In this document: positions 37,469 through 47,603 of the stretch, one piece after another
How positions within the stretch are numbered: position 1 is the stretch's first letter
Layout of the letters: the number at the start of each line of letters is the position of its first letter
DNA from: Bacteroidia bacterium
GTDB taxonomy: Bacteria > Bacteroidota > Bacteroidia > Bacteroidales > CAJPTX01
Direction of reading: 5' to 3'
Length of the DNA: 64,000 bases
Assembly (NCBI GenBank): GCA_905373475.1
Contig: CAJPTC010000014.1
Location: 1-64,000, forward strand
Notes under the pieces: generated by a model
The model's input: only the letters and a program-made list of their open reading frames with translations
The model's database searches: none
Told to the model about the DNA's origin: nothing
Made by a program: the position numbers and the translations under genes

Positions 37469-40400
37469 TTTCTTAGTAGTGTTACATTACCTCGGAGATC
37501 AAAGACATCTCCATTAAAGAAATGCCCCAAAGCACGCCACGTGTAGACACCCGTTTCACAGAGTCGTCCGTTCATGTAGCCATCCCATCCTTTCTTGATA
37601 TCGTTGGACTCGTAAATCAATTCGCCCCAACGATCGTATATCCGTAATATGTAGTCGGAAACACCCTCTCCATAGGGATGGAAGACCTCATTTGCTCTGT
37701 CATTCTCGTCATATACTCCCCCGTTAGACCCTGCATCGCTTGGTTGGAAGACATTGGGGAATTCCAGATGCCCAGCAGGTCTAACAATTACACTAAGCGT
37801 ATCGCTCGCCTTGCAATCTGCAAGTAGTGTATTTGTTGCCTCAAGTCGTACGGTGTATTTTCCAGCAGTCATATAATCATGAATGGGAGAACGATCGGTA
37901 GAGAATTCCCCGTCTCCAAAATTCCACAAGAAAGCAAGGTTGTCGCCCTCTGTTAAGTTTTGTCCCTTTATGGTTGCTTTAGGCAACATCACCTGATCAG
38001 GGTACAAAGTAAACTTAACTTTTGGATTTGGCAAGACGGTAACGACTGCAAATGCATAATTCACACCTCCATCTCCCGTAACTGTCAGCTTTACGTGATA
38101 AGTTCCAACATTCAAATAATCGTGAATCGGCACTTTTTCCGTCGAAGTTTCACCATCACCAAATTCCCAGAAATAGGTCTCGTCGTCGTGCATCAGCCCC
38201 TTATCACGCAACAAGGTAAGTCTGAACGGTACGCAACCTTCGTAGGCATAAGCTGTAAAAGCAGGATCAGGATACGGAGGTAAGATATAAGCTTTCACTG
38301 TGGTTTCAGCGGAACACTTCGGACTCTCAATCTTAAGGTTAACGTCGTATGCAAAATCGTTCGTTTTCAACCCCCAGCGCGCATACTGATGTGTTCCAGG
38401 ATCGCGCATCGTAGACGATTGCCCGTCTCCAAAATCCCAAGTATACTTCCAGTTGGAAGGCGCAGGATTAGAGTGATTGGTCAATGCAATGGTCGCATTG
38501 GGGAAGACTTGCAGCATAGGCGTAATACTGATTTTAGCCTTCGGGGTAGCATACACTGTCACTTTTTTCGTTGCCGTAGACTCACAGCCGTGATCGGTAC
38601 GAGCTAAGAGCGAAACAGTATACACAGCATCATTGACCGTAAGATTTTCAAAGATGTGCTCTGGTTCGTTCATTTCGTGCGGCACGGTACCATCACCAAA
38701 ATCCCAAACGAAAATTTTACTAACTGGGGCATTAGAACGGTTCTCAAATCGAACCGAAAGCGGACTACAACCCTTATCGTTCGGCACGATATCAAAATCG
38801 GCACGTGCTGCAGGATATACCGTAATCACGGAACTCTGCTCGTCTTCGCATCCATACTGTGAAACAGCTTTCAGCTTCACCGTATAAACGACATTGGTAC
38901 TTGAGGTGTTAGCGTACTGCTTCTGCACTGGACCACTATGCGACACCGAAACGGAAGAACCGTCGCCAAAATCGTACGTATAGTTGAGATTGACACCCTT
39001 CGATTGATTGAGGAACTCAACATCAAAAGGAGGACACCCTTCACTCTTGCCACTCGCTTGGAATAATGCCTTGGGTTTGGGATATACCGTAACATTGTGG
39101 CTTACAGAAGCCTCGCAACCATGTACCGATTTAACATGCAAAGTAACTTCGGGCGTTAGGGTAAGCGAATTGTCGTTGTTGATCAGACGGATCGTCGGAT
39201 CAGCGGGCATAGCTTCCTTTACCTTCAGCACCTGTACCCCCTCAACACTCCACGTATATTCGGTTTCGGGCGAGTTAAATACATTGGTTGTGATCTGGAA
39301 ACGTGCATCGTAAGGAGCACAACCAGGTCGCGGCACAATAAACTCGGGATACGCCGCAGGATAAATATCTACTTGTCTTTCTGTTTCATCCTTACATTGT
39401 GGCGCTGCCGTAAAGTAAACTTTTAGGTGCAACCTACCAGGCACTATAACAGCAGGACTCACAGTAGAATTGGTAAATGTAGCTGTGGTTGACTCGCCAA
39501 TAGGCATAGCAACAGTGCCTTGCACAGCACTCCAATCGTATGTATAGCTTGGCTTTTGTTCCCCTGCCTGCGCTTCGACGGTAAGAGGAGTACATCCACT
39601 GTTCTTATTCAGAATAATCTTAGCAGTAATCGCAGGATATACCTCTACTTCTTTGGTTACTTCAGCCTGACAGTCTCCGTTAATTGCAATCATACGCACC
39701 TTGAACTTGCGCGATGTACCATCTACATTGTAGTTGGTAAGCGTGAACTCTGGATTCAATTGTGCTTGCAGATCTTGCCTTTCAAGCCCGTCAATAAACC
39801 AACGATAACGTCTTGCACCAGTACTCTGATTCGTAATCTTAACACGCATCGGCGTACACCCTACGAGATCGGCAAATGCAAAATCCGCCTTAATTTCGGG
39901 TCTTAGCACAAGATCTATCTCTTTGGTATCGCTACATACCACATTATTAGGATAAGAAGCCGATGCAATCAGCTGTAGCTTAACGGGTTTGTCTGTATTT
40001 GTAGGATTGACCAACGGAATCGTCACATCGTCTAAACTCGTTGTGGGAGGAATAGTACCTCCGACGCCTCCAATCAGATTCCAGTTGTAAAGCATCGCGT
40101 TCTTCGAGTTGTTTCGCACCACTACGCTGCTAGGAGTACAGAAGATCGTGTTATCAACCGAGAAGTCCGCCGTAACCTTAGGACAAGCAGTAACAATTTG
40201 TGTGGTCGTAGCGGTACAACGAGTTTCAGGATTCTCTATCGTAAGGCTCACCTCGTAATCTGTTTTGTTATTCAACGAGATGTTGTTGTAGTCGTGTGTA
40301 TGCGTCGGGCTACCATCGCTGCTGGTATTTCCATCAGCATAATCCCACGTGTAGCGAAGCGTTGGGGCTCCCGTAGAGTTATTGCTAAAGACCACTGTAA

Positions 40401-43400
40401 ACGGAATACATGCAATAGACTTATCTACGGTAAACACTGGATTGAGTCTAGGAGCTACAAAGACTTGCGTAGTAGCAGGTGTCGCATTAACACATTGTTT
40501 ACCAGAAGCATATACCTCACGAATATTGAGGCTAACCGTCATAGTCGCATTCGTATTGGGTTGCGTATTGGGGAAGTGCCAACTATGCACACCCGTACTA
40601 TTCTTTGTCTCTTGTTGCTGAACGCCAGAGACCTGATAACCGTAATCCCAATCGAAGTAACGGGTAACACCTGTGCCAATATTTCCACGCGAACTATTAG
40701 TAAACGTTATTTCACGAGGCGTTTGGCAAACATCGCCATCTTCCTTAGTGAATAAAGCCACCACTTCAGGATGCACCACAATGTCTAGTGTACTCTCTAG
40801 TGTACAGAGCGTCTCTTCCTGCGTAGAGAGAACCTTAACATGGCAGGTAACATCCTCGAGGGTTTTATTTTCAAACTGATGATCTACAGGGTCTTCATTG
40901 TAAGAGGTTTGCGTATTCCCTCCGTCATCAAAATCCCACTTGTGGTTAACGTGCGCACCACCACGAGACTGTATATCAAAACTTACAGGCGTTTCCCCTG
41001 AGCAAAGTTCTTGGTTAAATCCACCAGGACGCGGCTTCACACCAATGGTAACATCCAATCGGGGCGGCACAGTCACCTCATCTACCTTAAGAGGACCGAC
41101 ACTACACACAACGCCAGCACCCCAAGTCTTCTTACCAGAATAGGTAATCTCATACTTAATGAAGTCGTGCGGACTCGAATTCGTCAATATTACTTCAACG
41201 GGATTTCCATTCTGTACACCAGTCTTCACAACCTGTGTGCCACTAGCCGCGCCTATACCAACAGGCGTAAATTTCCATTCGTAATCGGATAGGCTGGGTG
41301 CGTTGCTCAAGAACTCAAGTTTGAAAGGAGTACACTTATCTTTAATCTCAAAAGAGTTGACGGGACGCGGTTCGGGATAAACGGTAATTTGAGTTCTGTC
41401 TTCTGCTTTACAGTTTCGCGCATTGAAAGCCTGAAGAAGTACCGTGAGTACTCGTGGGGTAGCTTCGGTATTGGTGTAAGTGTATTTAATGTCAGTTCCG
41501 CTCTGTAATACAGAGGAAGTTGTCCCCAATTCAAACGTCCATTCATTGCGAACAGCGTTCTGCGAATTGTTCGTGAAGGTAAGCTGTGCAGGAGCACAAA
41601 CCTCAGTCGCGGGAGCAACGCCAGCAATAGTAGCAATCACAGGCGGTAAAACATCAAAACTATAAGGAGCTGACGTAGATGAACAATTTGCCGAAGTTGC
41701 ATCCAAGGTGATGACCTTTGTACCTGGCAGGGTGTACTCGTAAATGCCCGACCCTACGGGATTTTCTACACCACCTGATACATGCCATGTTTTGTTGTAA
41801 GTAACCTTGGTTGCTGTCTGATCGATGAACTGAATTTTGTATGGGTTACACTCATCAATCTTCTTAACAGTGAAAGCCGCCTTAATACTCGGGTGTATTC
41901 CGTAATTTTTGGTGACGGTATACGAACACTTGTCGTTGTTTATTCCTTTAAGCGCGACGGTGTACAGGAGATCGTTGTCAGAATCGTTTGTAAAGAGGTA
42001 GTTGTAAGGCGTTCCCTCACCGTGGTATTCTTGCGTAGAACCATTATTCGTAATAGTCCATTCAAAACGCGATATCCCTGTTCCTGTTGCCGTTAACGTT
42101 CCATCAATATCTGGGCAAAGAGTAGAACCTGGCGCAAAGGTCTGTGTAACCCCGTTGGGATCAACGTAAGTTAATGTAAAGTCGGGATCAACACGCGGGT
42201 AAAGCGTGAACTGAATAGCATCCGATTGAGTACAGCCATTTCCGTCGGCTACCTCGAGGCTTACAACGGGCTGTACACTCATGGTAGAGGAGGGATTCTG
42301 TAGAGTAACTTCATAAACATTCCCCCCTACCAACGTAGGAGTAAAGACAACACCATCCAGCTTCCAGACGCGAACTGCCGTAGTTGCCACTTCCGACTTG
42401 TCGGTGATTCTAACTTTGCGTTGCCCTGTATTGTCGTCAGGACAACCTATTGGGTCGTTATTTTCAAGCAGTACTTTTACTTTAGCTCCTATTACAATGT
42501 CTTCCTTAAGCTCAATAGGGCAATCATCGCCCTTGGAGTGCAGGGTAACAATGACAGACCAAGTAGAAACCAAATCGGTAGCATTAGAGAATTCAAACTC
42601 TTGCTCCCAAGTGGTTACACCAGCCTGAACCTCAAAAGTACCAACTTGCGGATTAGCAGCTCCTGATCCTCCATTCTTTTCTACACGCCACTCTAGCGAA
42701 CTCGTATTATCGATATTCGCAAGGTTTAGCTTGAACTTATACGGCCAACAATTAGTGCCCACTTGCGTTCTTACTAGCGGTCCAGAGGTAGGCGGCGGAT
42801 ATGCAACAATTTCGGTTCTTTTGATTGCCTCACAGAACCCGTTACCAACCTTCATTTCTATGTACCGCTTCCGTTTTTGCGTTACAGTAAAGGGATTCAC
42901 TACATAGAAATCCGCATTAACACCACCGACAATAGGATTAGCCCACGGAATATCATTATACGGTAACGTACCCTCCGCAGGTTCCACCAATTTCCATTCG
43001 CGCCACTTAGCAAACGGCGTTTTATCCTCTAGACGCAACTGCTGCGGTGTACAAAAGCCAGCAGGTGTAGGAGGCATAGTTGGTGGTAAGGTTGTGCGTA
43101 TTACAAGAAACTGTGGATTGACTTCGGGGTTTACTATAATATGCGCATAGTCAGGCGGAGTTGCATAGGTAGAAGCAACCTCTTTGCACGTACCAGACTT
43201 GTCTGTTACAGTAACGCGAGAATGGAATTGTTGTGGCGTACCCGTTTTATTGACAGCCGTTGCAGAGGGCGCAGCTGCTGCTGAAGTAACGGGCGAAAAA
43301 ATAGGCGCCGTCCCCATTTCCCAAAAATAGAGCGCTCCTTTGGGTTGCAAAGCTTGGTTCTGATCCTTGTACGAAACATTCAGCGGTGAGCAAGCTGAAA

Positions 43401-44694
43401 GCGGGTCTATCGTTGTTAGTACATTGGGTCTAACGACTCCAGGATATACTTTAACCTTCAGCAACTTGATACCAGCACATTCGCCATTGCTAGCCACAAC
43501 ACGCAGTTCGTGTTCTACAGGATCGCCGTTTGTAAGATGCGAAGCATCATGCGAGGCGTAATTGAAATTGAGAGGAGTAGGTAGCGTAAACTCTTGTGGA
43601 GCAGGAGGCGGGGGCAATGTAAGGGTGGCATTCCCTGTCTGGTCTATATAAGTACCATGTCCATCCTCTTTCATACCCCATGAAAGTTTTGTAGCACCCG
43701 TTAGCTCCTTTATGGTAACACTCTTGCTATTATTTCCACAGAAAGAGCCATTAAGACCAGCTACATCAATGATAGGATCTATCTGCGGCACTACGCTGAC
43801 TTCAAATGTCTCCTTAATATCTTCGGAGCAGACACCTTTACGCTGTACCGTAAAGGTCATTGGCGTTGTTAGATCTGCAATCGTAACCGTTTTTGTATTG
43901 GTAGGTGCTTCAACCTTATTTGAAGGAGCCCAGCTATAATTAAAGAGATCGTTCGAGTCGTCAGGCGTATCAGAAGCAGAGAGCTTCAACTTCCCTTTCT
44001 TGCAAATCGTAATCTTACGCTTATTAGTCATAGGATCGATAGGCACAGACACCCAGTTTCCGTCTGGCGTAAGATAATTCAGCGGAGGCTTGTGTCCTGC
44101 TGGCACAATATCGTTCTGTGGACCGTAGGTAAAATTGGTAGGAATAGTAGGAGGTGTTCCCATGGCAGTGCCCAAATGGAAGACATTCGCCTTATTGCGA
44201 ATACGGTAGGTAACACCAGGGGTAAGCATGTTTGTGACATCCATGGCGTAAGTGGGATTGGGAGGCGTAGAATTGTCCATGTCGCCTTGAAACTTTTCCC
44301 ATTCAACGGTAGGACTCACATTAGCATCCTCATAGTTAGAATAGTTGTTGAGCCTATTCTGCAAGGCAACAGCTGGATCTGCCCCAGTAACGGGCTCCCA
44401 TTTACCGCCATTAAGTCGTTCAACCACAAATGAGTTTGAAACAGCGATCCCCGAATTCCAGACCGCCAGACGAATGTACATACGCTGCCCAGCAGGAACT
44501 GGATTAGGTAGTGAAATCTGCGCAGCGCGCACGCCATTGCAGTGTCCTAGCGTGTTATAGTAAGTAGGCCACGGCTGGGTTGTCTGAGCGTGAAGCTCGA
44601 CTGACGGAAAGACCAGCGCATAAAGCACCGCAAGGGCACTCACGGAGACAAATAGTTGTCCCTTATACCAAGAACGTAGTCTTCTTATTTTCAT
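37465..44694 (-). CDS. Giant PKD-repeat surface protein with T9SS type B sorting domain (SprB-like)
   Basis: About 2,409 residues from the ATG at 44694, which opens a good signal peptide (ending VELHAQ). The frame is open 26 codons further, to 44772, but without similarity or a better start. After an N-terminal region come many PKD/Ig-like modules, each with one W-x-F/Y-G/D-DG type motif (for example WDFDDGGN, WDYADGNT, YDFGDGSS, WDFGDGTV, WDFGDGQS, WEFGDGET, WNFGDGEF) and paired cysteines. The last 100 or so residues are a type B sorting domain (FPNVFQPSDAG, LRIYDRWGELIYES, GWDGYMNGRLCETGVYTW). Predicted to pass the T9SS and be held by the PorP/SprF-like protein encoded just downstream. Probably an adhesin; no enzymatic domain is seen. 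Confidence 0.9.
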   Translation of the reverse strand: MKIRRLRSWYKGQLFVSVSALAVLYALVFPSVELHAQTTQPWPTYYNTLGHCNGVRAAQISLPNPVPAGQRMYIRLAVWNSGIAVSNSFVVERLNGGKWEPVTGADPAVALQNRLNNYSNYEDANVSPTVEWEKFQGDMDNSTPPNPTYAMDVTNMLTPGVTYRIRNKANVFHLGTAMGTPPTIPTNFTYGPQNDIVPAGHKPPLNYLTPDGNWVSVPIDPMTNKRKITICKKGKLKLSASDTPDDSNDLFNYSWAPSNKVEAPTNTKTVTIADLTTPMTFTVQRKGVCSEDIKETFEVSVVPQIDPIIDVAGLNGSFCGNNSKSVTIKELTGATKLSWGMKEDGHGTYIDQTGNATLTLPPPPAPQEFTLPTPLNFNYASHDASHLTNGDPVEHELRVVASNGECAGIKLLKVKVYPGVVRPNVLTTIDPLSACSPLNVSYKDQNQALQPKGALYFWEMGTAPIFSPVTSAAAAPSATAVNKTGTPQQFHSRVTVTDKSGTCKEVASTYATPPDYAHIIVNPEVNPQFLVIRTTLPPTMPPTPAGFCTPQQLRLEDKTPFAKWREWKLVEPAEGTLPYNDIPWANPIVGGVNADFYVVNPFTVTQKRKRYIEMKVGNGFCEAIKRTEIVAYPPPTSGPLVRTQVGTNCWPYKFKLNLANIDNTSSLEWRVEKNGGSGAANPQVGTFEVQAGVTTWEQEFEFSNATDLVSTWSVIVTLHSKGDDCPIELKEDIVIGAKVKVLLENNDPIGCPDDNTGQRKVRITDKSEVATTAVRVWKLDGVVFTPTLVGGNVYEVTLQNPSSTMSVQPVVSLEVADGNGCTQSDAIQFTLYPRVDPDFTLTYVDPNGVTQTFAPGSTLCPDIDGTLTATGTGISRFEWTITNNGSTQEYHGEGTPYNYLFTNDSDNDLLYTVALKGINNDKCSYTVTKNYGIHPSIKAAFTVKKIDECNPYKIQFIDQTATKVTYNKTWHVSGGVENPVGSGIYEYTLPGTKVITLDATSANCSSTSAPYSFDVLPPVIATIAGVAPATEVCAPAQLTFTNNSQNAVRNEWTFELGTTSSVLQSGTDIKYTYTNTEATPRVLTVLLQAFNARNCKAEDRTQITVYPEPRPVNSFEIKDKCTPFKLEFLSNAPSLSDYEWKFTPVGIGAASGTQVVKTGVQNGNPVEVILTNSSPHDFIKYEITYSGKKTWGAGVVCSVGPLKVDEVTVPPRLDVTIGVKPRPGGFNQELCSGETPVSFDIQSRGGAHVNHKWDFDDGGNTQTSYNEDPVDHQFENKTLEDVTCHVKVLSTQEETLCTLESTLDIVVHPEVVALFTKEDGDVCQTPREITFTNSSRGNIGTGVTRYFDWDYGYQVSGVQQQETKNSTGVHSWHFPNTQPNTNATMTVSLNIREVYASGKQCVNATPATTQVFVAPRLNPVFTVDKSIACIPFTVVFSNNSTGAPTLRYTWDYADGNTSSDGSPTHTHDYNNISLNNKTDYEVSLTIENPETRCTATTTQIVTACPKVTADFSVDNTIFCTPSSVVVRNNSKNAMLYNWNLIGGVGGTIPPTTSLDDVTIPLVNPTNTDKPVKLQLIASASYPNNVVCSDTKEIDLVLRPEIKADFAFADLVGCTPMRVKITNQSTGARRYRWFIDGLERQDLQAQLNPEFTLTNYNVDGTSRKFKVRMIAINGDCQAEVTKEVEVYPAITAKIILNKNSGCTPLTVEAQAGEQKPSYTYDWSAVQGTVAMPIGESTTATFTNSTVSPAVIVPGRLHLKVYFTAAPQCKDETERQVDIYPAAYPEFIVPRPGCAPYDARFQITTNVFNSPETEYTWSVEGVQVLKVKEAMPADPTIRLINNDNSLTLTPEVTLHVKSVHGCEASVSHNVTVYPKPKALFQASGKSEGCPPFDVEFLNQSKGVNLNYTYDFGDGSSVSVSHSGPVQKQYANTSSTNVVYTVKLKAVSQYGCEDEQSSVITVYPAARADFDIVPNDKGCSPLSVRFENRSNAPVSKIFVWDFGDGTVPHEMNEPEHIFENLTVNDAVYTVSLLARTDHGCESTATKKVTVYATPKAKISITPMLQVFPNATIALTNHSNPAPSNWKYTWDFGDGQSSTMRDPGTHQYARWGLKTNDFAYDVNLKIESPKCSAETTVKAYILPPYPDPAFTAYAYEGCVPFRLTLLRDKGLMHDDETYFWEFGDGETSTEKVPIHDYLNVGTYHVKLTVTGDGGVNYAFAVVTVLPNPKVKFTLYPDQVMLPKATIKGQNLTEGDNLAFLWNFGDGEFSTDRSPIHDYMTAGKYTVRLEATNTLLADCKASDTLSVIVRPAGHLEFPNVFQPSDAGSNGGVYDENDRANEVFHPYGEGVSDYILRIYDRWGELIYESNDIKKGWDGYMNGRLCETGVYTWRALGHFFNGDVFDLRGNVTLLRK

Positions 44695-44811
44695 AATCAC
44701 CGCATTTTTTGAGTCTTGCACAAAAAATCTCTCCGCACATGAGTTTACGAATGTTAACGCCGTAGGTTTCATTCGCGCAAACTCTACCCTGCCCTACGCT
44801 ACAAAAATAGT

Positions 44812-44842
44812 ACCTCTGAGCACTCCGTCAAAACGATTTTAA
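44812..44842 (-). promoter_or_regulatory. Full Bacteroidota promoter of the type B giant/PorP-like operon
   Basis: On the minus strand TTTG (44839-44842), exactly 19 bases, then TATTTTTG (44812-44819). Both elements and spacing fit the sigma-ABfr consensus. Transcription would start near 44805, leaving a leader of about 110 bases before the ATG at 44694. Confidence 0.75.
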
Positions 44843-44905
44843 GCCTTTTACACTAAACTCGTGTTGGATAGACTAAATAGGTAACAAGAGTACATGAAAG
44901 GAAGG

Positions 44906-45913
44906 TTAAAAAAAAGTAGTGTGTGCGGAAATTTCGGACATGCGTGCAAGCAGGAGGTCGTATAGAACAAGAGCTGCGATGCTTTCCACAATAACGGGAC
45001 AACGGAGCACAAAGCAAGCATCGTGACGCCCCTGAATTTGGAGCTTTCGTGTCTCGCCTGTCTTTAGATCCAGCGCTTCCTGTGCTTGGGCGATGCTAGC
45101 AGTTGGGCGAAAACCGACTCGGAAGTAAATAGGATTCCCATTACTCAGCCCGCCAACAATACCTCCACAATGATTGGTACATGTAGAACCGTCTGGTGTG
45201 GCAAGACGGTCATTAAACGCACTTCCGCGCATAGAGCAACCTGCGAAACCGTTGCCAAATTCTACAGCACGTACCCCTGGAATAGAGAAAAGGGCATGTG
45301 AGAGAAGCGATTCGAGACTGTTAAAAAAGGGCTCTCCCAAACCTATTGTAGCTCCCGTAACTGTGCAAACAATAGTACCGCCTAAGCTATCGCCCTCTCG
45401 TATAGCTTCTTGTAGCAATGAGTACCATTCTTTCTTGCCTCCGACCTCATCAATCTCGGCACAGATAGTTACTTCGCTCCTTGCAAGCAGCGTACGGGCA
45501 ATTGTACCCGCAATGACGAGTGCTACGGTCAGACGCCCTGAGAAAATACCTCCGCCTCTGGGATCGGCGTGAGAAAAGTATTTAACCTGTGAGACAAAAT
45601 CGGCATGACCAGGGCGCGGCGTATCGAGAAACTGTTCGTAGTCGGTAGAACGAGTGTCTTCGTTCGGAATAAAAATGGAAAGCGGAGCACCTGTAGAATA
45701 GCCGCGATAGACGCCCGTAAGAAAATCGAAATGATCGGGTTCTTGACGTGGCGTAGTTCCTATATCGGCCTTACGCCGTCGCAACAACTGTGTAGCAAAA
45801 TCAATAGAATCTATCTCCAGACCTGCGGGTACACCGTCTAGTGTTAAGAGTATACCTTTGCCGTGCGACTCGCCACTAAGTGTAAGACGAAAGGAGTGTC
45901 CGAATGTATTCAT
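44906..45913 (-). CDS. aroC: Chorismate synthase
   Basis: Converts EPSP to chorismate with reduced FMN, the last step of the shikimate pathway, in the cytoplasm. The 335-residue product has the family motifs: MNTFGHSFRLTLSGESHGKG at the N-terminus, GGGIFSGRLT in the middle, and GRHDACFVLRCPVIVE near the end. The frame is open for 22 codons upstream (to 45979) but the conserved N-terminus begins at 45913. It is about 20 residues shorter than the Bacteroides type I know, and the central motif reads FSGRLTVALV where that type has a RSSARETAS form, so this is a different AroC subtype. It stands alone, between tRNA-Thr and the T9SS type B operon. Confidence 0.93.
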   Translation of the reverse strand: MNTFGHSFRLTLSGESHGKGILLTLDGVPAGLEIDSIDFATQLLRRRKADIGTTPRQEPDHFDFLTGVYRGYSTGAPLSIFIPNEDTRSTDYEQFLDTPRPGHADFVSQVKYFSHADPRGGGIFSGRLTVALVIAGTIARTLLARSEVTICAEIDEVGGKKEWYSLLQEAIREGDSLGGTIVCTVTGATIGLGEPFFNSLESLLSHALFSIPGVRAVEFGNGFAGCSMRGSAFNDRLATPDGSTCTNHCGGIVGGLSNGNPIYFRVGFRPTASIAQAQEALDLKTGETRKLQIQGRHDACFVLRCPVIVESIAALVLYDLLLARMSEISAHTTFF

Positions 45914-46038
45914 CGCATAGTAAACATGTTTCGTGTAACAAATATTGCATTTGAACGAAAAATTAGGATGAAATATCAAGGACGGAAAAAGAAGGAGAAA
46001 AATGCGCCTTTTGGATCTACTGTTGCAACGCAGAAAAG

Positions 46039-46066
46039 AAAAAAGGCGGTCTTTTTGACCGCCTTC
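46039..46066 (-). terminator. Rho-independent terminator after tRNA-Thr
   Basis: On the minus strand AAGGCGGTC and GACCGCCTT pair around AAAAA and are followed by TTTT, directly after the tRNA 3' end. Confidence 0.9.
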
Positions 46067-46069
46067 AAG

Positions 46070-46142
46070 AGCCTCTCATGGGACTCGAACCCACGACCTG
46101 CTCATTACGAATGAGCCGCTCTACCAACTGAGCTAAAGAGGC
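46070..46142 (-). tRNA. tRNA-Thr (anticodon CGT)
   Basis: A 73-base cloverleaf on the minus strand: acceptor GCCTCTT/GAGAGGC, D stem GCTC/GAGC, anticodon stem GCTCA/TGAGC with loop TTCGTAA, variable AGGTC, T stem GTGGG/CCCAT with TTCGAGT. Anticodon CGT reads ACG. CCA is not encoded. It is the first of two tRNA genes flanking the accessory stretch that reaches 50.6 kb. Confidence 0.96.
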
Positions 46143-46276
46143 AACGGGACAAAAGTAGTGACTTTCTAGGAATTGGACAAACACCGTCAGCGAAAATGCA
46201 CTGTACGAACTACAAAAGCAAACGCTGCACTTACTCTGTGCAGGAGGGTGTAAGAAAGCACACAGGTATTCGGTTT

Positions 46277-47068
46277 CTAATAAGGTGCATTTCCAGATTC
46301 TAGAGAGGGTTCAGGAATCTTCCCCGCATTATCGAAAAGAGATTGCATTATACTGTCTTGCATACGACTTTGTTCTGCGGCATTGACGGGGACTCCGTTA
46401 CGATACTCGGTCTGTTCAACTATACGTCCGTCGAGATCCCAAACTGTCCAATAGCCTTCGCGTTTGCCTGCAACATACTTCCCTGCCATTCGCTTAGCAC
46501 CTTCTGAAAAAAGGTAGAGCACTTCGCCATCGGCAACGTCATCCACAAGATGCCATTTCATACGTAAGGCTCCCGTGGCATAGAACAGTTCTTGGTCTCC
46601 ATTTTGTTTTCCTTTTCTCCATCGTTGACGCTCAGCAATACGCCCTTCGTCAGAGTAGGTTATCTGTTCTCCCTCTTTGAGTCCGCGCACCCAATGTTCT
46701 ATCATAACTACTTGCCCTTTTGAACCATAGTAGAGCCACGTACTATCCTTTTTCTGATCGTAGTACAAACCACGAGCTACGACGTTTCCTTCGGGCGAGT
46801 AGAGTTCTGCAAAAGATTTATGCCCGTCGGGGCGATGTTGTACAAGTACGCGTTTGTTACCATCCTCGTCGTAGCGAAGCATACGCCCTATAGGACGTCC
46901 TGCTCTGAATTCTGCCACGTAGGCAAGCTTTCCGTTGCGATAATATCGTTTCCAAAAACCTGTGCGCTGTCCCTTAGCATCGGTTTGATTAAAAACGGTA
47001 TCGGTTTCAGTGGCGAAAGTTATCCCAAAAGTAAAGACGAAAAGGAGGGTAAAAAGAAGCGTTTTCAT
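46277..47068 (-). CDS. Exported MORN-repeat-like protein
   Basis: A 263-residue protein from the ATG at 47068, which opens a signal peptide (MKTLLFTLLFVFTFGITFA). An upstream TTG would add 17 residues without a signal-peptide benefit. The body consists of repeated units of the type GxWxxYYxxGK / GLKEGEQITYSDEGR / GKREGYWTVWDLDGR, the toxin-antitoxin/MORN_2-like variant found in many exported Bacteroidota proteins. No enzymatic residues are seen; such proteins are thought to be structural or envelope-associated. It begins 16 bases after the flavin reductase stop and is probably in the same transcript. Confidence 0.8.
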   Translation of the reverse strand: MKTLLFTLLFVFTFGITFATETDTVFNQTDAKGQRTGFWKRYYRNGKLAYVAEFRAGRPIGRMLRYDEDGNKRVLVQHRPDGHKSFAELYSPEGNVVARGLYYDQKKDSTWLYYGSKGQVVMIEHWVRGLKEGEQITYSDEGRIAERQRWRKGKQNGDQELFYATGALRMKWHLVDDVADGEVLYLFSEGAKRMAGKYVAGKREGYWTVWDLDGRIVEQTEYRNGVPVNAAEQSRMQDSIMQSLFDNAGKIPEPSLESGNAPY

Positions 47069-47084
47069 CGTGTGAGGTTGTTTG

Positions 47085-47603
47085 CTATTTCTTCTGCCAT
47101 ACGGCGACCACATCGCCAATGAACATGGAGTGTATGCCTGCGGGGAAGTTTTCGTAGAGTCGTTTAGGGACTTGGTTGCGGAATTGGGCTTCTTCTAAAG
47201 GAGCGGCGTACATGATTTCACATTCCATGACGCTCGTGGCTTCTACAAAGTAGGGGCTTCCGTTGGGGGTGTAGTCCACGGTTAATCCGAGTACTTTGAC
47301 TTTGTCTACATCGCGTCCACTATGGTAGCCCATATATTCGGCGACGGTACAGCTGGCAAAGGTCATGATAACAAAATATTTCGCATTCTCGATAAACTCG
47401 AAGGTATGACGCGCGGGAGCAACGTAGACGGTAGCTGTAGGGCGTTCCATCCCCCAGAGATTGCCAAGCGCCCCCCAACCAATGGTCATGGCGTTGTACT
47501 GTTCGTGGTCGCCTGCAAGAAGAATGGGAGCGTGTGCAAAGAACGTAAACGGATTTTCGGTAAAATCGGTAAGCACATTAAGGGGTCTGAATTGACTATT
47601 CAT
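47085..47603 (-). CDS. Flavin reductase-like FMN-binding protein
   Basis: A 172-residue cytoplasmic protein of the flavin reductase-like split-barrel family (PF01613), with the FMN-binding stretch NAMTIGWGALGNLWGMERP and the segment TVYVAPARHTFEFIENAKYFVI. Members reduce flavins or carry FMN as an electron carrier. The frame is open 57 codons upstream, to 47774, but the typical start MNSQFRPLNVL is at 47603. It is followed by the MORN-like gene; no metabolic partner is visible. Confidence 0.88.
   Translation of the reverse strand: MNSQFRPLNVLTDFTENPFTFFAHAPILLAGDHEQYNAMTIGWGALGNLWGMERPTATVYVAPARHTFEFIENAKYFVIMTFASCTVAEYMGYHSGRDVDKVKVLGLTVDYTPNGSPYFVEATSVMECEIMYAAPLEEAQFRNQVPKRLYENFPAGIHSMFIGDVVAVWQKK

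Noticed and set aside
44695..44772. 26-codon extension of the type B giant
   Set aside because: The signal peptide begins at the ATG at 44694. The promoter at 44812-44842 would allow either start, so this is a preference, not proof.
46070..46142. tRNA-Thr as an attachment site of an integrated element
   Set aside because: No integrase and no repeat of the tRNA 3' end seen by eye in the window.
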